A stretch of 64,000 nucleotides of DNA. Source: Cliona cf. orientalis (Eukaryota > Porifera > Demospongiae > Clionaida > Clionaidae). The DNA is taken from NCBI GenBank assembly GCA_963930775.1, contig OZ005706.1, forward strand, positions 2,126,545 through 2,190,544, given 5' to 3'. Position numbers and translations under genes: made by a program. Numbering within the stretch: position 1 is the stretch's first letter; every line of letters starts with the position of its first letter. Positions 45,701 to 56,435 of this stretch are shown here, piece by piece. A model generated the notes under the pieces. It was not told the origin of the DNA. It saw only the letters and a list, made by a program, of their open reading frames with translations, and did no database searches.

Positions 45701-48091
45701 TTAGCTGTTGTTGGAATTGTAGATGACGATGTAGAGGCACCACTTTCCATCAACCTTTTTCCAAATTATCACATGCCTGCATAACAGTGTACTGATAATA
45801 AAATTTTGTAAACTCAAACCACAAATACGATACTGTATATACGCATCAGCTAAATGCATGCGCACAGCAAGGGTGCATAAATTTTAAAGACCAAAGCAAT
45901 GTCATTGAGTGTATAATAAACATTTTCCTATTTGCAGGATGACCAAATTTGCCAGTACAGCTACTCTGCATACACCTAGCTAGCTACCGGCGTAGCCCCA
46001 TGGACCACACCCTCCTATTTTCGCAGTGCTGCATTGCATTAAGCATTGAGGAAGTAGGAGGGTCTGATTCACGAGACTAAGCTAAGTTGTATACAGTTGA
46101 AGTTATCAACTCCTACTCTGGCCCTACAAACCTATTATTATCAGATTGTGGTACATCTAGAATACTGATAATAATAGATAATGTCCCTTGCTTCATATAA
46201 TATGAAGCAATTAGGGATTGCTTGTCGGTTATATAGCTATTGTCACATGAAGATGCAAAACATTAATTTGGTATATTTGCATGATGGTGACATACTTTCC
46301 CTCCTCAAACACTGCACCATCACTCTTGTAGAAACAGTAGTGGCTTCTCTCATAGATAGTATCCCCTTCGCCCATGGGACCAACTTCATCGATGGTGATA
46401 AGGAGCTTCTTTGCACCAGCATCCATCACAGAACGCCATGCTTTTGCTGTGCCTAATATTAGTAAGGGAAATAATTAGTAAGTGATCTTATGAATTGAAA
46501 ATTAAGGAATGAAGTATAGGGATCCACGATTCAGCGAGTATATATCATGATAGCAAAAGTAACACGCCATGGACCTACGCTTAACAAAGTTAATTTCGGG
46601 TGACTAAGGTGAGAATTAAGTCACGCCAGTCTTGAGTTAGTCTTGGATAAGATGAAAGAAAGAAAAAATCAATGAGGAATTGCACTTTTTTTTACAAACT
46701 TAAAAACAGCTGGCTCAGGTGTATTTGATTGTTTCCGTGGATGTTTTGGGGCTTGATAGATAGATATTCTGGCATAGATCACGTATATGAAAGCTAAATT
46801 CAAGTTGTTTTGAGTATTAGCGTAAGTCATCAACTCTCGACCGTCTAAGACGTTCGGGACTGTAACTCGGGCTCTGTACGTGCTATGAACCTCGAACAAA
46901 ATCCATTCGGTAGATAATTCATTTGTCTAATAAACGATCACTTACCATGTATGAATCTCGTTTCTGCAGTTCACCATGAGCGAGTATGCTGGACCCATGA
47001 TTTTATGAATTGGCGACCGTTTCCACCTGTTGTCGACCGCCCAGTAATTTGCAACAGCGCTAAAGTCGACCGATGGCCGATTTTTATAATAAATGTGCAT
47101 GCAAGTAGTAGATACTTAAAATAATACTTTCATCATGATTATTACTTACTATTATCATAAATATCAAGTTTTCATATCGAGTGAAACTTTTATATATGCA
47201 GGATACACAATATTAACACCATCGCCATACGTTCATAGTGTATGGCAAACCGCGACCACAACCGAGACCACCGTATAGTAGATATCGGTCGACAATAAAA
47301 GGTGGTCGACTAATGATGACTTACGCTATTATGGTATATCCGGGGCCATAATACTATTAGCTATGGCCCACCCCTCAACATAGCAATACTTAGCTACTGA
47401 TCAAGATTCTAGTATTCAGTCCTTTATTTAGGGTCGTCAAATTGAATAATATTATGTACCTTGCTGTCCTTGGATTACGTCAGTTCCAGTTTGCATGACT
47501 TTGCAGTCATTGGTATAGAGAGCTGCTATGCCTTCGGCATCCCCTTTGGCAAAGGCATCCACAAGCTTGACGACAACTGCCTGAATTTCTTCCTGTAATC
47601 CTGCAATTCAACTTTGTCTAGCTATCTTTTAAGGGACCAAGAGTGATTACAAGCCTATAGGATTTGCTTTTATCTTGCTTAATTAATATTCCACCCATAT
47701 TCCTGATTATCTTTTGTTGAATGTGGCTTCTAATATCCTCGTGAAAGATATCAAACATAGCATTGGATCTTTACTACATAGGCCTACTCTATAGAAAGTA
47801 GACATTTATTTATAGCAGCGAGGGCTATTCTGTAGCAGTTCTTTCAGATGCATGGCTCTAATCATAATGATCAAGTACGTATTATTGCGCATACGCGCTC
47901 TGATATGAGAGAAATTTCCTTTATATTTCCGTAGCCCTTGCCCTGAGATCGAGAGTGGAAGTGGATGTGGTCGAACATTATAGATATATATTATTAAATA
48001 TACAGGCATTGCTGTGACTACAGCATGACATTCTGCTACACGCGTTACTATCTATGCTGTCATAATAATTATTAAATCACTTACCCGCCAT
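45701..48091 (-). CDS. SnoaL/NTF2-like copy 9 (type D)
   Basis: Exons: 48085-48091, about 47461-47601, about 46294-46454 and 45701-45777. Frames intact. It is the duplicate of copy 6; differences include FEEGKY in exon 3, a His at the start of the last exon (HVIIWKK) and IVIYNSNNS at the end. Intron 2 holds a 509-bp inserted TIR element absent from copy 6. Confidence 0.8.
46819..47327. mobile_element. 509-bp element with perfect 14-bp TIRs
   Basis: Ends AGCGTAAGTCATCA / TGATGACTTACGCT. Removing it restores GAGTATTATTATGG, exactly the sequence at the same place in copy 6 (about 40955). ATT lies on both sides. Internal GGTCGAC/GTCGACC pairs. No transposase frame. Confidence 0.8.
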
Positions 48092-48701
48092 CGTTTCACA
48101 CACGAGTTTATTAAATACTCTACACTGAGCCACCAATTAACCTTTTGCTTTCAGCTGTCACGTTTGGTATGCGGCCACATTATTGGGGCGAGCCTGAGCG
48201 AGCCCCACATAAACGGTATATCCCTGCGCAAAAAGGGGCGAGCCTGAGCGCTACATAAACATACACGAATTAGTGGGGCGAGCCCAGGGGCGTAGGCAGG
48301 AATTTAGGTAAGGGATCGAGGTGCCGTGCTGGACTACGCGCAATTTTTAAGCCACGCCCACTTATTAACTGGTACATGGTACGTTTTACTCCGCGCGCAT
48401 GCGCAAGGATTAAAGTAATCGGGTTTTGTCTGTCGTCAGCACAAAAATCACCAGATCTGGAGATCTAGGCGTCTGAGCGACTCGTAAGTATAGCATATCC
48501 GTCGATATCGTCGAAAAACTGGCTTCATTATGCTTCGAATCGTTTGGCAAGCAACACCACCCACCATGTACTTTCTGCTCATGCGCACAACCTGGCGCAA
48601 TTTGTAGGTAATGGTCGTCAACATGCTGCGGAGTTCGAGCTGTCTAGTCTCACATCGACGCTGCAGCGCCGGCGCGGGCCCTGTAGAGTTCAAGTTTTTA
48701 A

Positions 48702-49704
48702 GGTACCATTAAATTGCGTGGGCGTGAGGTGGGGGATATGACACCTAAACCACATCAAAGTCATTAGTGAGGTGCATGTTGTGTAACCACGCCCTTTTAA
48801 TTGCACAGGTCTCAGGGGTGTGGCTGCTAGAGCCGGAAGTGTTCATTTAATATCCTCCATGGACCGGAAGCCGAGCCGGAAGGGAGGGGCCAGGCCACGC
48901 CCAAAACAGCCCCACCCTGTTCCCCAAGGACCACCATTCTCAATCAAGTGCCTACTAACCACCGGATGTCCACCGGAAGCCCACAATCAATCCCAATTAA
49001 AACACACAGCTTCCTCAAGGCCAAAACACGCACAAACACTTGGAGGCCGTTCTGCCACACCGCCCACGCAAGAGCTCACCTCATTTCCTGTGTGGGCGGA
49101 GTAACAACACGTCATAGCAACCACATCCGCTTCAAACCATCGTCAGCTTCCGTCCAGCCGTACAGGCCCCTCGATCGCACCGCCGTACAGTGCCTCATTA
49201 ACAGACATGGCCTCACCTTTGACCTCCTGCCACGCCCCCAAAGCCTCCTCGCGGGGTTCAAAGGTCACCACCGCTTCCGGGACACGCCCACCTATCGCCG
49301 AGGCCAAGTCCCAGGCGCCGATGTCCAAGCACTGGCCCGTGAAGCCACGCCCAATCGGAAGCAATAAAACCTGCATTAACGCACACGCACACACTCCACA
49401 CAGTGCCAGGAACACGCCCACATGCTTAATTAGGCCTAATAAGCTTTTTTTTTTTTTTAAGTCGTTGCGGTTAATAGTTAAGAAAGAATGCTTTGATCTT
49501 GCTTTGATGTGGGCAATTACCGGCCTTTTCTTCAGGGGCCACTTCCAGTCGCTAATTACACGCGCATAATCATCCCTGGCCGATTCTGGACACGCCCACC
49601 TTCGACCAAAAGCACTCGTATGGCCTCTTCGGCCACGCCCCTTCACGATTCGCTAATTGAATTAGCCATTCCTGACGCTCACGCCCACGCAATTAAATGG
49701 TACC
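48702..49704. mobile_element. 1003-bp TTAA-flanked element (piggyBac-like target)
   Basis: Begins GGTACCATTAAATTGCGTGG and ends with the near-exact inverse, with TTAA at 48698-48701 and 49705-49708. The duplicated block has one TTAA (42462-42465) and continuous flanks, an exact empty site. TTAA targeting is characteristic of piggyBac elements. It is GC-rich, full of ACGCCC motifs, unlike its AT-rich surroundings. Overlapping open frames on both strands (longest 49143-49646 minus) show no DDE transposase motif, so it is probably non-autonomous. Confidence 0.85.
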
Positions 49705-50250
49705 TTAAAGGTACGAATTTCGGAAATGATTAATAATAAGATCAACAACCGTGTATTAAAACACACAAAAAAAAAACTATTAAAGAGTAAAGATATTCAG
49801 TCCAGTGTACAGGGAAAGTTACATAATCTTGTAAAAAAGGATTCATTTAATTGTCACTATGAAGGTGGGATTCGGAAGTGATGAGGTCAATGGCAGTGAT
49901 GTGAGGTACAGCTGCATGACCCCTAGATGACCATGCTCCCCTAATAGCTTGAATTAACCAGTAAGATCGAAGTTCAAATTGTCGGGCGTTCTGAACATGT
50001 ACCTTGTTCCTATACTGCCATCTCTAGCTACTCAATTTTACAACGTACATTTTTAACCAAGTCTTGAAATTTCGAATTATCCAATTAAAATGACCTTTGT
50101 TTTGTAAATTGTACACCTAGCATTGGGAATAGAAAAGATGGGGCTCAGGAGATCTAGACTATATACAAGTAATATTAATAGACTCAATCAATATACAGGC
50201 ATAGCTGAGTCAATAATAATATTATTCATGTGTCAGATTGCACAAGCCAG

Positions 50251-51882
50251 TTAGCTGTTATTGGAATTGAAGATATCGATGTAGAGATACCACTTTCCAT
50301 CAACCTTTTTCCAAATCACCACATACCTGCATAACAGTGTACTGATAATAATCGTAAACTCAAAGTTTAACCACAAATATTAGCTTAATGCACAGCAGGG
50401 GCACCTATAGCTAGCTATACGTAGTCCCATGGACCACACCCTCCTACTTCCACACTACTGCATCACATTAATCATTGCGGAAGTATATAGAAGAGTCTGG
50501 TTCACAAGACTAAGACCTTCTATGCATGGCCACATGTATACCCTTTGACTATGCAGCTGGCTACTTATGCTATATTTAGCTAAGTCGAGAATTAAAGATC
50601 TGTATTATAGGGGACTATAATAGAGTTGAAGCTATCAACTCCTACTCTAGCCCTGTGGTGACATACTTTCCCTGCTCAAACACTGCACCATCACTCTTGT
50701 AGAAACAGTAGTGGCTTCTCTCATAGATAGTATCCCCTCCGCCCATGGGACCAACTTCATCGATGGTGATAAGGAGCTTCTTTGCACCAGCATCCATCAC
50801 AGAACGCCATGCTTTTGCTGTACCTAATATTATTAGTGAGGGAAATAATTAAGTGACATCTTATAATAATAGTCTAGACTAAGTGGTCCTCTTCTAGCTA
50901 GCTATGAGTGCTCTACTACAATACGGGTATGAGTATGGGGCAAAGGATCTAGATCTGTGGTAGTTCGGCTGCTATCAACACTCACAGATATGAATGAATT
51001 AATGTGATTGAAGGTCTCCATACATAGCAGCTGCTACTAGTGTATAGTATATAGACTAAGCTTGAACTATGCAGATGGCCACGAGTACAAAGACCCACCC
51101 ATCAACATAGCAATACTTAATGGTCAAGATTCTATAGCTAGTGATTGATCCTTTATTTGGGGTTGTCGAATTAACACATGCACATACCTTGCAGTCCTTC
51201 GACCACGTCAGTTCCAGGGGGCATGACTTTGCAGTCACTGGTATAGAGAGCTACCATGGCTTCAGCATCCCCTTTGGCAAAGGCATCCATAAGCTTGACA
51301 ACAACTGCCTGGATTTCTTCCTGCAATCCTGCAATTCAACTTTGTCTATCTTTTAAGGGATCGAAACACATGCAGAATGACTACAAGCCTATAGATTTTT
51401 TTGATTTGCTTTATCTTGCCATATTTATATTCCCTGACCCATTTTCCTGATCATCTTTTGTTTTGCATGGCTTCTAAATCCTCATAATATTGAATGTTTA
51501 CTACGTGGGCCTATATTATATATACTCTATGGGTATAGCTAGGGCTGCCTGTAGCACTTCTGCATTTCCTCCATGGCTCTAATCAAATTTGTGGCGATAA
51601 AAAAACCATTAATGGTCACTATAGTGACGTTGTTAATGGTCTAGCATTATTGCGCATGCGCATGATAATTATTGTTACGATATGAGAGGAACTCCCTTTA
51701 TATTTCCGTAGCCCTTGCCCTGAGATTGAGAGTGGAGGTGGATGTGGCCGAACATTATGGATATAGGCCTATACAGGCATTGCTGTGACTACAGCATGAA
51801 CTTTTTAAATTTCAACATGATATTCTGCGTTTGATACTGTCCGATGATATTAATAATTATCGTTAAATCACTCACCCGCCAT
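50251..51882 (-). CDS. SnoaL/NTF2-like copy 10 (type C)
   Basis: Exons: 51876-51882 (ATGGCGG, donor GTGAGT), about 51188-51330, about 50665-50823 and 50251-50327. Frames intact. The best-preserved type C copy; VMPPGTDVVEG in exon 2 where other copies have VMPTGSDVVEG. It closes the array on the right. Confidence 0.82.
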
Positions 51883-52251
51883 CGTTTCACACACGGTACG
51901 TCGAAGTTAATTCTCTACAGCTATGTACAGCAACAATCAACCACAGGTTTGCTTCACCGTGGCTCGGGTCACGTCTGGTATGCGGCCACATTATTTGACA
52001 TTATTTAATAAAGCATCGGCGTGTCACGATTAGTCACGATATAAATATAGAGCATGCACGCACAGCAATAATATATTGCTTGCTTCTAATTCTCGTACTG
52101 GTCGTCGCTCATGATCATCGGAACGCCACAAATATCAGACTACACCTGTTATACCACACCCTGAACGATTTAATGTATCTGACTAGACACTCTACGTGAC
52201 AGCTACCGTATACCGTATATGATCTCTCTAACTGCTAGATCACGAAAAAGA
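51883..52251. other. Intergenic region between array copy 10 and RYK-like 2
   Basis: Divergent starts at 51882 (-) and 52252 (+) leave about 370 bases as a possible shared promoter. It includes GCGGCCACATTATT sequence shared with the spacers after copies 6 and 9. No further gene. Confidence 0.5.
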
Positions 52252-55200
52252 ATGTCAAAAGACCCTGATTTTCTGAAGGTCTATCATTCGGGCGGTGGCG
52301 GGCGGCTGTTGACTGGTGGAGATAGTTCGAGGTGTTCTCTACTTCTACCGGCTCTGATAGCGATGTCTGTGTGCCTCGGCGTTTCAGGGGCGATAAAAAT
52401 CCACTGGTACATCCTTGAGCCCGAATCGAACCGGCTGGGCATACCGAGTGAGTGAGTGACATAACTATTTATATACCTATTAAATTCTATCAAGAGAGAC
52501 ATATAGAACGAATAGATAAGCTATAATGAAACAGAATGTACTGCTGGTTGAAGCAGGAGTACATTAGAAAGAGTATGCAACACACATTATGTCCTCAGTT
52601 AGCGATTTACTGTTTTGCGATTATTAGATAATTATGATATAATCTATGAGGTAATCATGTAAAAATTCAGGGCCTCAATATCGATGGAGTCTTTCTGAAA
52701 CTTGAAATTCAGTGAATATGTAGAGTATCTTACGTGTGTATCCAGTGAGTACCTTACAAGCAGCGTGTTACCTTCTCTGACGAGTAGCGATGGCTGAACT
52801 TTTACGCGTTCTCTTGGCTGACGTAATCCCATGCCGCAGGGCTATCTATATTATATCGGATATAATAATATAGATAGCCCTGCGCTATATATAGCACACA
52901 CCATGAGCAGCGTGCCACCGGAACGATCTGAAGCTGTACTGCACTATCGAGTTCTCTGTGACTGAAGCTTCGAACTTGTCACTATGCTATCGACGTTGCG
53001 TACCCACTATAATGACGATCTTTACCACATACACCGTATGAAGCTACTGAGGACATGATCAAGTTTTCAAAACATATTAATGTACTCCTTGTTAAAGTGA
53101 CAATATCAGGGGCGGGGGGAGGGACTCAGACTTGGAAGCCTGGCTTGGTTTACGTATGGCTAATTTGTGACTGAAGGACACTTCAACAAGATATGGGAGC
53201 CCACTTGTCCAGAACAATAACTTCAAAAGGGTGTAATTATCATAGGGGCTCTTCCAGTAAATCATTGGATAATATCTTCAGGAAAGCCTATACTAGTATA
53301 ATATTATAATATTATTTCATACACACACTTCTCTCATTCTCCCCCCATACACACACTCCCTCATGCAGATGATCCCCTTCCTCCTTCGGTCAGTGCCAGC
53401 TTACAGCCTGGTGTGTACTTTATCCGTGACAACATAATAAAGGTGACGCCTGGGAGTGCATTGATGCTGCCTGAGGTGGCCGTGGCCACAGGAATCACTT
53501 CAAACTGGCTCATTACTGACGACACTGGGATGAGGATGGAAACAGTAAGTGGTGGTACCATTGTCATGGAATTCGGGACACTATGGTTATTATGGTCAAC
53601 TCAAAAAGGTCAAAATTGTTGCTTATATAATAATAATTATTATTATGACCTATATAATAATATTATGGGGAAACTGAATTACCACGGTATGATCTGATGA
53701 TCACGTCCATTCAATTAACTAATAGATGACATCATCACATTATTATCCATGATTACTTCCTGAATTTTGACCATAATAATAACTATAGCTACAATATCAT
53801 GCATTTGCTGCAAATTTTGACATAATACATGTGGGCATTCATGTTGAATAGTTAATTTGTTACTCTTTCATGTCAACAATCTTTTTCTCTCTCCCACCTC
53901 CTCCCTCATTCTTCCTCTCTCTCTCTCTCTTTCTGCAGGATATTTCTCTCTTCTATACATTCAAAACCTATTCAAACGACTCAGAGGTATTCAGTGGAAT
54001 AGAAATCGATGATGTGCCCCTAGATGGATTTTTCACTACCACAGGTATGTTCTCCTAGCCCTCCTAGCCCAGGTCCATCACTGATTGGTTGACTTTTGTA
54101 CCACGAGGCATTAATTAAGTAGATTGGTGGCCCATAATAAGATATCTAGAATGGAGAAATATTATAGGCTTGGTACCAAATTGAATTGAAAATTGGACTT
54201 CCAGTAGTTAATTTCTTCGTAGATTGTCCTTGGCTACATTATGGATGTCTTTGTGTATGTTCTGTTTCTGAGGCCATGTGTGAACTCTTTTTGCATCTGA
54301 AAAGCTCTCCAGTTTCAATATAGAGAGAATTGTTTCCTAATGGACAATTCCAGCAGTAGCAGCTGTGGCTCCTAATGCATCTTCTCATTTCTTCTACTGT
54401 TCTCCTTCTCCTCCTCTATTGTGTCTGACTTGGTATTCCCTCACTGAACCCTTGACCCTTGTTGTCTCTCGTTACCCTAATAATTGACTGGATATTGGGT
54501 ATAGTGAGTGTTGCCCATTCGTTGCATAACAAGTTGCCGGCTGCATGCCAGATCAAGAGGGTGTGGTTGATCATAGGGTAGGTCAATAATGAGAGAGGTC
54601 ATGGGCCAACAAAATAATAGATGTAATTATGAAATCTCAATTGGAGTGCATATATAGGACCACCTTTGGTGGTTGTACATGTGGATAGATCACCACAGTA
54701 TTGTGTGCCTCTCAATCATGATAGAGAGGAAGGGGTGAAATGGTGGTTGGTGGAAATTACTATGGAATGTGACTTCCTGTAGATGTACTGCAATGATGGG
54801 TGTGGAGCTCTGTGCAGCTGGGCCAAGATAATGTCAATATCTCAGGGGCGGCTGAGGGTAGGTCAGTTTGGGGGGGCAGTCAGGTACCCACAAGTTTTAT
54901 AACAATGTCATGTATTTATAGTACAGTTCAGTATATGGAGCTTGTAGCTAGCTAGTTTGCACCTTCATGGCTATTACATTAGAATTTTGGTTTGACGAAC
55001 TTAAATTGATGATAGTAGCTAGGTGAGTTGCCAGAAATACAGTGTACATGCATTATAATAATAATCTAGATCTAACTATAGCCATCCAGATTGGGGGGGC
55101 AAGGCCCACTGATCTTAACTTTGGGGGGGGGGGGGCGATTGCCCCCCCTGCCCCCCCTGTTCCGCCTCCCCTGTATCTCAATATCCATTTTTAATCTCAT

Positions 55201-55787
55201 TAGCACAGGCCACATGCATAATATAGGTACATGTATACACATCACATTTTTCATTTGTATACTAATCGTACATAATATTCTTTTTCTGAAGCCATTCTGA
55301 GCTAAAAAGTTTTCTTTCTCGCTATCACTAGACTTGGTATGATACAATCTCTCTCTCTCTCTTTCATTCCACAGATTTCGCTATCAACTTTCCCTGCACG
55401 AGACGGAAGGAAGGCGTCGTGAACTTCACTCTCAATTTTAAGTTCACCTCAGCTGCTGTCGAAGGCTTAGAGGCCCTCCAAGGCATGGACTTCAACATGA
55501 CTGGTGCTAAGTACTGCAACTGCTCTGTACCGCAGTGTAATCAGCATCAGTCCACTCCGAGTCCCGAACCAGAGGGCGAGGACGAGTCACCGTCACCCTC
55601 TGGGAATCAGATATTCTACATCATTTTGGGCTCAGTAGTGCTGATCATAATCGTGATCACCGTTGGTATGGTTGTGATTGTGGTGACGTTCTGCTACTAT
55701 CAGTATTCTCAAGCTCGAGATCGTGTACTTTCAGCTAATATGCATACTGACTCAGACTTGCCAAGCAAGGACATTCACCCAGTATAA
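52252..55787 (+). CDS. Kinase-less RYK-like membrane protein
   Basis: Exons 52252-52447, 53369-53544, 53939-54044 and 55375-55787, with the same splice positions and phases as exons 1-4 of the RYK gene at 157-11541; 296 residues. ATG at 52252 (MSKDPDFLKVYHSGG) is chosen by match to the paralogue; an in-frame ATG 33 bases upstream is possible. It has the signal/anchor segment, WIF-like ectodomain ([52 protein letters not shown]) and a membrane segment (IFYIILGSVVLIIIVITVG). Instead of splicing to a cytoplasmic exon, the frame reads on for about 25 residues and stops; no kinase exon follows before 56436. It could be a decoy or co-receptor for the RYK ligand. The cytoplasmic tail is short and Asp/Ser/His-containing. 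Confidence 0.87.
52835..52885. repeat. Long hairpin in RYK-like 2 intron 1
   Basis: CGCAGGGCTATCTATATTAT is followed after a few bases by its inverse ending GATAGCCCTGCG. Probably a miniature inverted-repeat remnant. Confidence 0.75.
54847..55176. mobile_element. Short TIR element with G/C homopolymers in RYK-like 2 intron 3
   Basis: Starts CAGGGGCGGCTGAGG and ends CCGCCTCCCCTG, enclosing G-rich and C-rich runs at 55093-55160. The same start motif occurs at 21362, suggesting a family of short elements. Confidence 0.45.
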
Positions 55788-56435
55788 ATCTAGTACAGTA
55801 TATGTGAAAATTTATCAATGTGGTAAAGGTCATCATATCACAATAAGAAGACTATGCAATTTTTAATACAGGACTAAACATTATATGGCATGATAATTTT
55901 TGTCAATGAGAGCAGGTGGCAAAAATATTATAGCTACGTCTACAGTCATTGTATTTTGTGCCAATCCATGACACCAATACCATGCATATGGTTGATTTAC
56001 TTTTCTGAAACAAGCAATATTTGTCCAGTAAGGGTATCGAATCATAAAATTTGGCACAGATACAGGTGAATATGGAAAATGGTTCTATAAATATTTTAAA
56101 GTTGGTCATCTGTTTTCATTTTCAAGTTACGCCACTATAAAGCATTTGATGATTACATAATATTGCATAAGCATATTATAGTGACCCTTTACCATAATAT
56201 ATACAATGACGCTACTAGGGATGTGCACATTATAACATTTCTAGGATTTTTGGTACTGGTCGCAATCGTTGCTCATGGCCCACACGCTGTGGGGAGGCAT
56301 GGATGGGGCTCATTAGCATAAGCCACATGCACATATATACTCATATCATATAGGTGTGCAAGAGTGACATCATCATGGTCAAGGATATAATATATATTAT
56401 ATATACACATTGTACATGTACAATAGTGGTCAGTT
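55788..56435. other. Intergenic region between convergent genes
   Basis: 3' ends of RYK-like 2 (+) and the supervillin/RA-PH gene (-). AT-rich with palindromic ATATATTATATAT near 56386-56404. No remnant of kinase exons recognised. Confidence 0.6.

Noticed and set aside
49143..49646. 167-residue minus-strand frame, and plus-strand frames at 48948 and 49207
   Set aside because: Inside the GC-rich TTAA element; overlapping open frames on both strands are expected from high GC and few stops. No domain recognised, so not called as genes.
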